Shown: piece by piece, positions 1 to 6,379 of the stretch
How positions within the stretch are numbered: position 1 is the first letter of the stretch
How the letters are laid out: each line of letters begins with the position of its first letter
Assembly (NCBI GenBank): GCA_903885855.1
Contig: CAISKG010000539.1
Location: forward strand, 1 to 8,254
Length of the DNA stretch: 8,254 nucleotides
DNA from: an uncultured Planctomycetaceae bacterium
Lineage (GTDB): Bacteria > Planctomycetota > Planctomycetia > Pirellulales > UBA1268
Reading direction: 5' to 3'
Position numbers and translations under genes: made by a program
Notes under the pieces: generated by a model
Database searches by the model: none
What the model was told of the DNA's origin: nothing
The model's input: only the letters and a program-made list of their open reading frames with translations

Positions 1-1412
1 CGCCGCCGATCCGGACGGGGGGGATGGCCTCCCCCGCGGCCCCGGAGCCCCCTGCGGCCGCGGGCCAGGGGATCGACACCGCCGCCATCACGTCGTTCGT
101 GGGGCGGATCCGCGGTGCTTCCCACCGCGATCCCTCCCCGGCGCTTCCGCGCCGCGGCGGGGCGACGGGCGCGATGGGCGCAGGGGGGCCGGCGCCCGCC
201 GTCGGCGGCGTCCTCGACGTGGCCGCGATCCGCGCCGATTTCCCGATCCTCGGGGAAATCGTGAACGGCCAGCGGCTCGCATGGCTCGACAACGCCGCCA
301 CGACGCAAAAGCCCAGGGCGGTGATCGACGCCCTCACGCGGTTCTACGAGCACGACAACTCCAACATCCACCGCGGCGCGCACACGCTCGCCGCCCGGGC
401 CACCGACGCCTACGAGCATGCCAGGCGCACGGTCGCCGAGTTCCTCGGCGCGGCCTCGGCCGACGAGATCCTCTTCGTGCGCGGCTGCACCGAAGGGATC
501 AACCTCTGCGCCAACATCCTCGCGCCTTCGCTCTCGCGCGGTGACGAGATCGTGCTCACCGAGCTCGAGCACCACGCCAATATCGTCCCCTGGCAGATGG
601 TCGCCGAGCGGACCGGGGCGGTGATCCGAGTGGTGCCGATCGACGACCGGGGCGACGTGATCGTGGAGGCCTACGGGCGACTCCTCTCGCCGCTCACCAG
701 GGTGGTGGCGCTGTCGCACGCCTCCAACAGCCTCGGCACGATCCTCCCCGTGGAACTGATGACCGGGATGGCCAGGGCGGTCGGGGCGCGCGTGCTCGTC
801 GACGGGGCGCAGAGTGTCTCGCACTTCCCCGTCGACGTCCGGCGGATCGGCTGCGACTTCTACGTCTTCTCGGGCCACAAGGTATTCGCCCCGACGGGCA
901 TCGGCGCGGTGTTCATGGGCCGTGACGCGCAGGAGTCGCTCCCGCCCTGGCAGGGCGGGGGCAACATGATCGCCGACGTGACCTTCGCCCGCACCACCTA
1001 CGCCCCGCCCCCCGCCAAGTTCGAGGCCGGCACGCCGAGCATCGCCGACGCGGTCGGCCTCGGCGCCGCCCTCGACTACGTCACGGCGCTCGGCCGCGAG
1101 CGCATCGCCGCCCACGAGCACGAGCTGCTCCGCCACGCCACGGCGCGGCTGGCGGCCGTCGACGGCCTGCGGCTGGTGGGCACCGCCCGGGAGAAGGTCG
1201 GGGTGCTGTCGTTCGTGATGGAGGGGCACGACCCGGTGGCGGTCGGCCGGGCCCTCGACCGCGAGGGCATCGCCGTCCGCGCCGGGCACCACTGCGCCCA
1301 GCCGTCGCTGCGGCGCTACGGCCTGGAGGCCACGGTGCGGCCGTCGCTGGCCTTCTACAACACGCCCGAGGAGATCGACCGGCTCGTGGCCGTGCTCGAG
1401 CGCCTGCGATGA
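1..1412 (+). CDS. sufS: SufS-type cysteine desulfurase with N-terminal extension, possible family 2A encapsulin cargo (5' end may lie outside window)
   Basis: PLP enzyme that takes sulfur from L-cysteine, giving alanine and an enzyme persulfide. Numbering from the first visible ATG (position 24): the core begins near residue 64 (LDVAAIRADFPIL). Seen are the EHHAN motif at 182-186, VDGAQ at 259-263, the PLP lysine K286 in SGHKVF, the catalytic cysteine C424 in RAGHHCAQP, and R439 in VRPSLAFYNT, which matches the substrate-binding arginine of E. coli SufS. These mark group II (SufS/CsdA), not IscS. Residues 1-63 are an Ala/Pro/Gly-rich extension absent from ordinary SufS (about 406 aa). The frame has no stop back to the left edge and its codons keep G/C third positions, so the gene may start upstream; the first complete in-frame codon is at 3. 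Alternative starts are ATG 24, after a G-run, and ATG 174. The core strongly resembles, from memory, cargo desulfurases of family 2A encapsulins. The enzyme call is firm; the cargo role is inference. Confidence 0.9.
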   Translation, partial: PPIRTGGMASPAAPEPPAAAGQGIDTAAITSFVGRIRGASHRDPSPALPRRGGATGAMGAGGPAPAVGGVLDVAAIRADFPILGEIVNGQRLAWLDNAATTQKPRAVIDALTRFYEHDNSNIHRGAHTLAARATDAYEHARRTVAEFLGAASADEILFVRGCTEGINLCANILAPSLSRGDEIVLTELEHHANIVPWQMVAERTGAVIRVVPIDDRGDVIVEAYGRLLSPLTRVVALSHASNSLGTILPVELMTGMARAVGARVLVDGAQSVSHFPVDVRRIGCDFYVFSGHKVFAPTGIGAVFMGRDAQESLPPWQGGGNMIADVTFARTTYAPPPAKFEAGTPSIADAVGLGAALDYVTALGRERIAAHEHELLRHATARLAAVDGLRLVGTAREKVGVLSFVMEGHDPVAVGRALDREGIAVRAGHHCAQPSLRRYGLEATVRPSLAFYNTPEEIDRLVAVLERLR

Positions 1413-1426
1413 CGCCCCGACGGGCG
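1413..1426. terminator. Short GC hairpin between convergent genes, possible bidirectional terminator
   Basis: Only 25 bp separate the stops of the cysteine desulfurase and the converging flavin reductase gene. CGCCC (1413-1417) can pair with GGGCG (1422-1426) around a CGAC loop. The stem is only 5 bp and no T-run follows on either strand, so intrinsic termination is weakly supported. Position is the main argument. Confidence 0.25.
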
Positions 1427-1437
1427 CCGCCGCTCGC

Positions 1438-2049
1438 TCAGGCGGGCCGGCCCTGGTCGAAGAGGTCGGTCGTCCGGCACCAGTGGTCGCCGCCGAGGCG
1501 CGCCACCGCCCGGATCCGGCGCGGGTCGGGCTGGCCCGTGGCGTCGAGCATGGCGTCGTCCACGTGGATCGTCACCACCTCGCCGATGACGAGATTCGCC
1601 GAGATCGGCCCCGACCCCACCGGGATCACCTGCCGCACCCGGCACTCGAGCGCGAAGGGCACCTCCGCCAGCCGCGGCGGGGCCACGCGCCGCGAGGGCA
1701 CCGTCGCCATCCCCACCAGCTCCACCTCGCTCTCCTCCGGCGGAAGCCCGGCGCTCGTGCGGTTGATCGCCTCCGCGTGGCGCTCGGTGGCGGCGTTGAT
1801 GACGAACTCCCCGTCGCGCTCGATGTTCACCAGCGTGTCCTTCTTCTTCCCGTCGCGCGAGAGCGTCGGCGAGATCACCACCACCGGCGGATTGGCGCCG
1901 AAGGCGTTGTAGAAGCTGAACGGGGCGAGATTCACCACGCCCCCCGGCGAGCGCGTGGTCACCCAGGCGATCGGCCGCGGCGTCACGAGCCCCACGAGCA
2001 TCCGGTAGATCTCCACCACGCCCGTCCCGGCCACGTCGATCTCCATCAT
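1438..2049 (-). CDS. Flavin reductase-like FMN-binding split-barrel protein
   Basis: 203-aa protein of the flavin reductase-like (DIM6/NTAB, COG1853) family, small FMN-binding split-barrel proteins that usually act as NAD(P)H:flavin reductases or bind FMN for another redox step. The opening VGLVTPRPIAWVTT (19-32), followed by NLAPFSFYNAF (40-50), is the typical FMN-pocket signature of the family. GKKKDTLVN (67-75) and EFVINAA (81-87) are also typical. No signal peptide or membrane segment; cytoplasmic. The start chosen is ATG at 2049, which overlaps the dioxygenase stop as ATGA; a second in-frame ATG follows at once (2046). GGAGG lies 1 nt before the first and 4 nt before the second, so 2046 is also possible. 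Last gene of the HPPD cluster and probably translationally coupled to the dioxygenase. The substrate cannot be read from sequence. Recycling an oxidised homogentisate quinone, or supplying reduced flavin, is a guess from context. Confidence 0.82.
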   Translation of the reverse strand: MMEIDVAGTGVVEIYRMLVGLVTPRPIAWVTTRSPGGVVNLAPFSFYNAFGANPPVVVISPTLSRDGKKKDTLVNIERDGEFVINAATERHAEAINRTSAGLPPEESEVELVGMATVPSRRVAPPRLAEVPFALECRVRQVIPVGSGPISANLVIGEVVTIHVDDAMLDATGQPDPRRIRAVARLGGDHWCRTTDLFDQGRPA

Positions 2050-3218
2050 CCCTCCATCCAGGAAAACGGGTACTCGGGGCGGTCGTGGGCCAGCGCCCCC
2101 CGCGCCACCGAGAGCGGCCGGAAGGTGTCGATCATCACCGCCAGCTCGTCGGTGCGCGTCGCCCCCCGGCTGGCCACGATCGTCCCCGGATGGGGGCCGT
2201 GGGGGATACCGTGGGGATGGAGCGTGAAGGAGCCGGCGTCGACGCCCCGCCGGCTGCCGAAGCTGCCGAGGACGTAGTAGAGCAGTTCGTCCGACTCCAC
2301 GTTGCTGTGGATGTAGGGCACCTTCACGGCGCGCGGATCGGTGTCGAGGAGCCGCGGCGCGAAGGTGCAGACCACGAATCCCGGCCCCTCGAAGGTTTGG
2401 TGGATCGGCGGCGGCTGGTGGATGCGGCCGGTGATCGGCTCGAAATCGGCGGCGCTGAAGGCGAACGGATAGACCATGCCGTCCCAGCCCGCCACGTCGA
2501 AGGGATGGCTCGCCACGACGTAGCGCGCGAGGCGTTCTCCGTCGCGCACCAGGATCGGGCAGGGGGCGGGATCGTCCACCGGCGCGACCGCCTCCGGGCC
2601 GCGGATGTCGCGCTCGCCGAAGGGGGCCCCGAGGCGCAGCTGGCCGTCGGCGTTGAGGTAGCGCTTCGGGAAGCGGAGCGAGCCCCGGGCCTCGACCACG
2701 AGCAGGTCGGCGGCGGCCGGGTCGTCGAAGTCGATCCGGTAGGTCGTGCACTTGGGGATCACGACGTAGTCGAGGGGCCGGAAGGGGAGCGAGCCGAACA
2801 TCGTCTCCAGCCGGCCCGATCCGGCCTGCACGAAGAGCATCTCGTCGTCGCGCGCGTTGCGGTAGAGCTCGGCCTGCGCGGCGGCGGGCCGGCAGCGGTG
2901 GATGGCCACGTCGGCGTTGAAGAACATCGGCACCCGGCCGAGCACCACGTCGCCGGATCGCGCGAGCGCCGCGGTGTGGAGATGCACGTGGCGCAGCGGC
3001 AGCTCGGCGGCCGCCGGCGGGGGAAGCGGCGGCAGGGGCTCGATCGCCGTCACGCGCGTGGCCGGGCGGAGGTGGTAGAGGATGCTGTAGGCGCGCGAGA
3101 AGCCCTCCGTGGAGACCACCTCCTCGTAGTGGATCCCCTCGCCGAGGAAGCCGGGGATCCGGGGCGACTCGGTGTGGCGCTTCGGGGGGATCGCGCCGCG
3201 GGCGAGGTAGTGGGGCAT
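2046..3218 (-). CDS. hmgA: Homogentisate 1,2-dioxygenase-like cupin protein
   Basis: 390-aa non-heme Fe(II) dioxygenase, expected to open the homogentisate ring with O2 to give maleylacetoacetate. A cupin metal site is visible: H304 and E311 in the pattern HxN(x)4E(x)6G (302-318), then GSFTLHPHGIPHGPHPG (329-345), where H340 should be the third iron ligand. His-rich IHQPPPIHQTFEG (266-278) lies before it and may supply the acid-base histidine. The protein is shorter than the classical human/Pseudomonas enzyme (about 430-445 aa). The first two ligands are 7 residues apart, against 6 in the human enzyme (H335/E341), so it belongs to a divergent bacterial subfamily. Start: ATG 3218 with GGGAG 8 nt upstream. 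It begins 27 nt after the FAH-family stop, and its own stop overlaps the flavin reductase start. Substrate is inferred from family and from HPPD two genes upstream; activity on a related dihydroxyphenyl acid cannot be excluded. Confidence 0.85.
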   Translation of the reverse strand: MPHYLARGAIPPKRHTESPRIPGFLGEGIHYEEVVSTEGFSRAYSILYHLRPATRVTAIEPLPPLPPPAAAELPLRHVHLHTAALARSGDVVLGRVPMFFNADVAIHRCRPAAAQAELYRNARDDEMLFVQAGSGRLETMFGSLPFRPLDYVVIPKCTTYRIDFDDPAAADLLVVEARGSLRFPKRYLNADGQLRLGAPFGERDIRGPEAVAPVDDPAPCPILVRDGERLARYVVASHPFDVAGWDGMVYPFAFSAADFEPITGRIHQPPPIHQTFEGPGFVVCTFAPRLLDTDPRAVKVPYIHSNVESDELLYYVLGSFGSRRGVDAGSFTLHPHGIPHGPHPGTIVASRGATRTDELAVMIDTFRPLSVARGALAHDRPEYPFSWMEG

Positions 3219-3245
3219 GGAGCGGGCTCCCGCGGGGGAAGGGGC

Positions 3246-3962
3246 TCAGCGGCGCGGCGCCGCGATCGGATTGGCGAGCGTCCCGAGGCGCTCGACGGAG
3301 AGGGTCACGACGTCGCCGGGCACGAGCCAGCCCCCCACGTTCTCCGGGCCGAGTTCGAGGATGCAGCCGGTGCCGACGGTGCCCGAGCCGATCACGTCGC
3401 CGGGGAGGAGCGTGGCGTCGCGGCTGGCGTGGGCGAGGAGCTGGGGCCAGGTCCAGTGCATGCTTCCGGCGTCGCCGCGCGACAGCACCCGGCCGTTGAC
3501 GGCCGCCTGCATCGCCAGATGGAGCCGGCCGTCGACGTAGCGGTCGGCGAGGTCCGCCAGCGGCACCACCGCCGGCCCGAGGGCGTTGGCGAAATCCTTC
3601 CCCTTGGCCGGGCCGAGCCCCACGGCCATCTCCTGCCGCTGCAGGTCGCGGGCGGAGAAGTCGTCGTAGATCGTGAAGCCGAGCAGGCACTCGAGCGCCC
3701 GGTCGTCGGCGGGCAGGTCGCGCGCCTCGCGCCCCACCACCGCCGCGATCTCGAGCTCGTAGTCGAGCTCGCGCGTCTCCCGGGGGGGCACCACCGCCTC
3801 GCCGTCGCCGATCACGGAATGGGGATTGGAGAAGTAGAACACCGGCACCTCGTACCACTGCGGCACCATCGCCACGCCGCGCCGCGCGCGGCAGGTGCGC
3901 ACGTGCTGCTCGAAGGCGTAGAAGTCGCGGATCGTGCGCACCGGCGGCAGGGGGAGCGCCAT
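3246..3962 (-). CDS. Fumarylacetoacetate hydrolase-family protein
   Basis: 238-aa protein of the FAH superfamily. The likely role is splitting fumarylacetoacetate into fumarate and acetoacetate, the last step of tyrosine breakdown. The catalytic core is complete: E69 and E71 (DYELEIAAVVG) and D101 in IYDDFSARDLQ are the expected Mg2+/Ca2+ ligands. K122 in AKGKDF matches the conserved active-site lysine, and GSGTVGTG (192-199) is the C-terminal oxyanion-side loop. It lacks the roughly 120-residue N-terminal domain of eukaryotic FAH and so resembles compact bacterial/FAHD1-type members, which also include oxaloacetate decarboxylases, acylpyruvases and hydratases. Assignment to fumarylacetoacetate therefore rests on its place between HPPD and the homogentisate dioxygenase. 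Start: ATG 3962 shares one base with the HPPD stop (TGATG), with GGGGA 8 nt upstream inside HPPD; translational coupling is likely. Alternative substrates remain possible. Confidence 0.87.
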   Translation of the reverse strand: MALPLPPVRTIRDFYAFEQHVRTCRARRGVAMVPQWYEVPVFYFSNPHSVIGDGEAVVPPRETRELDYELEIAAVVGREARDLPADDRALECLLGFTIYDDFSARDLQRQEMAVGLGPAKGKDFANALGPAVVPLADLADRYVDGRLHLAMQAAVNGRVLSRGDAGSMHWTWPQLLAHASRDATLLPGDVIGSGTVGTGCILELGPENVGGWLVPGDVVTLSVERLGTLANPIAAPRR

Positions 3963-5071
3963 CAGAGCGTCCCCCGCAGCGACTGCTCGCGCTCGATGGC
4001 CTCGAACAGCGCCTTGAAGTTGCCCTTGCCGAAGCTCTTCGAGCCGTGGCGCTCGATGATCTCGAAGAACAGCGTCGGCCGGTCCTGCACCGGCTTGGTG
4101 AAGATCTGCAGCATGTAGCCCTCGTCGTCGCGGTCGACGAGGATCCCCAGGTCGGCGAGCTCCGCCACGTCCTCCTTGATGGGGCCGACGCGGTCGAGGA
4201 GGGAGTCGTAGTAGGTGCGCGGCACGCGCAGGAACGACACGTCGTTGGCCCGCAGGGCGCGCACGGTCTTGACGATGTCGTTGGTGGCCAGGGCGATGTG
4301 CTGCACCCCGGCCCCACCGTAGAAATCGACATACTCGTCGATCTGGCTGCGGCGCCGCCCCCTCGCCGGCTCGTTGATGGGGAACTTGATCCGCCCCGCC
4401 CCCCCCTGCACCACCTTCGACATCAGCGCCGAGTACTCGGTGGAGATGTCCTTGTCGTCGAAGGAGACGAGCTGCTCGAAGCCGAGCACGGTGCGGTAGA
4501 TGTCGACCCTCTCGTTCATCCGCCCCTCTTCGACGTTGCCCACGATGTGGTCGATGGCGAGGAGGCCGGCGGGATGGTAAGTGGCCGGGCTGTAGCGCTC
4601 CGGGTCGATGGCCACGTAGCCGGGGGCGAAGGCCCCGTGGTAGCGGTCGCGGTTGACGAAGGTGTGGGTGGTGTCGCCGTAGGCGCGGATCGTGGCGTAT
4701 TCGTAGACGCCGTGCTCGTCCTCGAGCGCCTTCGGCCCCACCACCCCCACCGCCCCGCGTTCCACGGCGAGGTTGTAGGCGAGGCGCACGTCGTCGACCG
4801 AGAGGGCGATGTCGGCGACCCCGTCGCCGTGGAGGATGAGGCGCGACGCCTCGGGGTGATTCGGCCGCAGCGGCGACTGGAGGACGAACGTGATCCCCCC
4901 CTGGCGGAGCACGTAGCCGGCCTCGTTGCGGACCTTCGTCTCGAGCCCGGCGTAGGCCACCACCTCGAAGCCGTAGGCGTTGCGGTAGAAGAAGGCCGAC
5001 TGCCGGGCGTTGCCGACGAAGAAACGCACATGGTCGATCTTGCGGAGGGGAATGTCGCGCGGGGCCGTCAT
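3962..5071 (-). CDS. hppD: 4-hydroxyphenylpyruvate dioxygenase
   Basis: 369-aa Fe(II), alpha-keto acid-type dioxygenase that converts 4-hydroxyphenylpyruvate, O2 in, to homogentisate and CO2. It has the two-fold vicinal oxygen chelate layout: an N-terminal half beginning KIDHVRFFVGNARQ (11-24) and a catalytic C-terminal half beginning LAIDHIVGNV (171-180). Iron ligands are H175, H258 (GVQHIAL) and E337 (LFFEIIERHG). They are spaced exactly as in Streptomyces avermitilis HPPD (187/270/349), shifted by 12. The C-terminal FGKGNFKALFEAIEREQ (347-363) is diagnostic and forms the active-site lid. Length is normal for a bacterial HPPD. Start: ATG 5071 with GAGGAG 7 nt upstream, a strong ribosome site. 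First gene of a four-gene cluster; a promoter candidate lies just upstream. Hydroxymandelate synthase is the only close alternative, and the homogentisate-pathway neighbours argue against it. Confidence 0.97.
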   Translation of the reverse strand: MTAPRDIPLRKIDHVRFFVGNARQSAFFYRNAYGFEVVAYAGLETKVRNEAGYVLRQGGITFVLQSPLRPNHPEASRLILHGDGVADIALSVDDVRLAYNLAVERGAVGVVGPKALEDEHGVYEYATIRAYGDTTHTFVNRDRYHGAFAPGYVAIDPERYSPATYHPAGLLAIDHIVGNVEEGRMNERVDIYRTVLGFEQLVSFDDKDISTEYSALMSKVVQGGAGRIKFPINEPARGRRRSQIDEYVDFYGGAGVQHIALATNDIVKTVRALRANDVSFLRVPRTYYDSLLDRVGPIKEDVAELADLGILVDRDDEGYMLQIFTKPVQDRPTLFFEIIERHGSKSFGKGNFKALFEAIEREQSLRGTL

Positions 5072-5082
5072 CGCTCGCTCCT

Positions 5083-5119
5083 CGGGGACCGCGGGGACCG
5101 GGTGGGATCGGGTGGGATC
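5083..5119. repeat. Two short tandem duplications in the hppD leader
   Basis: CGGGGACCG occurs twice head to tail (5083-5091, 5092-5100). It is followed directly by GGTGGGATC twice with a 10-bp period (5101-5109, 5111-5119). Both pairs lie in the predicted untranslated leader, ending just before the GAGGAG ribosome site. They may be replication-slippage products or paired protein-binding half sites; no function is shown. Confidence 0.5.
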
Positions 5120-5135
5120 CGGCCGGCCTGCAGGG

Positions 5136-5164
5136 ATTATGGCGGCCGGCGCCGGCCGCGACCA
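5136..5164 (-). promoter_or_regulatory. Candidate sigma70-type promoter for the hppD cluster
   Basis: Reading the minus strand, TGGTCG (5164-5159, 3 of 6 to TTGACA) is followed after 17 bp by CATAAT (5141-5136, 5 of 6 to TATAAT). The -10 is a rare AT-rich island in a very GC-rich gap. Transcription would start near 5129, giving a leader of roughly 58 nt before the hppD ATG at 5071. The weak -35 suggests an activator or a regulated promoter. Pattern match only. Confidence 0.4.
5142..5159. promoter_or_regulatory. Perfect 18-bp palindrome in the hppD promoter spacer, operator or hairpin
   Basis: GCGGCCGGCGCCGGCCGC is identical to its reverse complement over all 18 bases. It lies between the acyltransferase stop (33 bp before it) and hppD, and almost exactly fills the spacer of the candidate promoter. 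Two readings are possible: a dimer-binding operator controlling the tyrosine-degradation cluster, or an RNA hairpin (7-bp GC stem, GCGC loop) ending the acyltransferase transcript. No T-run follows, which weakens the terminator reading. In such GC-rich DNA part of this symmetry could be chance. Confidence 0.4.
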
Positions 5165-5191
5165 TGCGGGCGCGGCGGGGCGGCGGCCATT

Positions 5192-6232
5192 TCAGGCGAG
5201 CAGCTCGGGCTTGAGGTACCACCTCCGCAGCACCATCCCCGCGGCGTAACTCACGAGGATCACCGCGAGGGTCTCCGCCCACCGCTCGACGCCCACGGCC
5301 TGCTCGCCCGCCCAGCGGGACTTCCGCAGGAGGGGCATGAAGAAGGGGTGCAGGCAGAACAGGGCCAGCGAGTGCGCGGACAGAAACCTGACCACCGGCC
5401 CCGACGTGACCGCAGGGTGCAGGGCGACCAGAGCCAGGGCGACGACGGAGAAGAGGAGCGACGGCCTCGCGTAGCAGGGCAGGGCACACGACTGGCCACC
5501 GAAGAACACCTCGCCCACCAGGAACCGCCATTCGAGCACGGCGAGCAGCGCCGCCATCACGACCGAGACCACGACCATGCGCGTGCGGTGGCGATCGACG
5601 AAGCCCTCGTGACGGGCGACGAGCGCGGCCGCGAACGCGACAGGGAAGAAACTCGCCGGATTCCAATAGGCGCTCAGAGGGGCGAATCCCGTGAGCAGCG
5701 TCAGCGGTGCGAGAACGGCCAGCAACGCACAGGAGAGGACGAACACCCCGGCCTGCGTGCGGCGGCCGAGGATCAGAAACAGATGGGCCGCGATCAGGCA
5801 CAGCATGAGCGAGGGGAAAAAATAGTACTGCGAGTTGCCGGCCCGCAACACGAATCGCACCCCCTCCGTCAGGCTGCCCGGGAGCGCGTGCCGGAGCCCG
5901 GAATAGCGCGCGTAGTAGATGATGAGCGCGACGGGCCAGAACGTCGCGAGGATGGCCAGCCGGCCGAGGCGATCGCCGAGCCGCGCGACGGTGGGCGGCT
6001 GGCGCGCGTAGAGGTACACCGACACGAACACGAACATCGGCACCGCGAGCAGCAGCAGGTGGAAGTTCACGAAGTCGGAGAGCGTGAAGGAGTGCCGGGA
6101 GAATGCTTCGCGGGAGAAGATGGACGACCTGCCCGCGCCCTGCATGTGCCAGGTGACCACGAACAGGGACATCACCGCCCGGAGGTGGTCGATGCCTTCC
6201 AAACGCTGCTTCACGGCTGCCATCGACGCCAC
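5192..6232 (-). CDS. Membrane acyltransferase, family 3 (OafA/YrhL type)
   Basis: 346-aa integral membrane protein with about ten hydrophobic segments (roughly 16-30, 56-76, 92-108, 136-156, 162-182, 193-206, 218-235, 258-272, 285-302, 320-335), as expected for acyltransferase family 3. These enzymes move acetyl or other acyl groups onto sugars of lipopolysaccharide, exopolysaccharide, peptidoglycan or small molecules. R18 and H29 in the first segment (LRAVMSLFVVTWHM) form the R-x10-H pair essential in OafA. No extra SGNH domain is present, so it is the short form; the acceptor is unknown. Start: GTG 6232 has GGGAG 10 nt upstream; ATG 6223 (343 aa) is the alternative, without a good ribosome site. 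Third codon positions look visibly less GC-biased than in its neighbours (by eye), hinting at separate ancestry. It sits between the acetoacetate synthetase and hppD but has no evident role in tyrosine breakdown. Confidence 0.88.
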   Translation of the reverse strand: MASMAAVKQRLEGIDHLRAVMSLFVVTWHMQGAGRSSIFSREAFSRHSFTLSDFVNFHLLLLAVPMFVFVSVYLYARQPPTVARLGDRLGRLAILATFWPVALIIYYARYSGLRHALPGSLTEGVRFVLRAGNSQYYFFPSLMLCLIAAHLFLILGRRTQAGVFVLSCALLAVLAPLTLLTGFAPLSAYWNPASFFPVAFAAALVARHEGFVDRHRTRMVVVSVVMAALLAVLEWRFLVGEVFFGGQSCALPCYARPSLLFSVVALALVALHPAVTSGPVVRFLSAHSLALFCLHPFFMPLLRKSRWAGEQAVGVERWAETLAVILVSYAAGMVLRRWYLKPELLA

Positions 6233-6252
6233 TGGCGAGACACTCCCGGGGG

Positions 6253-6264
6253 GGTGGCGCCACC
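6253..6264. promoter_or_regulatory. 12-bp palindrome upstream of the acyltransferase
   Basis: GGTGGCGCCACC is a perfect palindrome 6 bp upstream of the acyltransferase's putative GGGAG ribosome site. It might be an operator or a leader hairpin. No convincing -10/-35 pair is visible near it, and a 12-bp GC palindrome could arise by chance here. Confidence 0.2.
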
Positions 6265-6330
6265 TTACGGAATGACCACCCGCGCAGGCCAGCCCCGGAG
6301 CCGGGCCCGGGCCGCGCGAGGGATCGCCGC

Positions 6331-6348
6331 GGCCTGACGCCGTCGGCC
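6331..6348 (-). terminator. GC hairpin after the acetoacetyl-CoA synthetase gene
   Basis: On the minus strand, GGCCGAC, loop GGC, then GTCAGGCC forms a 7-bp stem with one bulged A. It begins about 31 nt after the synthetase stop. There is no following T-run, so this is a possible terminator or mRNA 3' end stabiliser only. The rest of the 147-bp gap (6233-6379) shows no gene. Confidence 0.3.
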
Positions 6349-6379
6349 CGCATGCCCGCGGCGCCCTGGCGGCACGCGG

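Noticed and set aside
1438..4332. A minus-strand reading frame open for about 964 codons
   Set aside because: Only its last 203 residues match a protein family. The upstream part is an off-frame reading of HPPD, the hydrolase and the dioxygenase, not a fusion protein.
6301..6310. CCGGGCCCGG palindrome in the gap after the synthetase
   Set aside because: Ten bases of pure G/C symmetry are expected by chance in this composition, and it is not placed at any promoter or gene end.
2085..6337. Two long plus-strand reading frames (677 and 763 codons) opposite the catabolic genes
   Set aside because: Their composition (Arg, His, Glu, Gly, Val, Ala) is that of the reverse complement of GC3-rich codons. 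They have no recognisable domain, and the opposite strand encodes clear enzymes.
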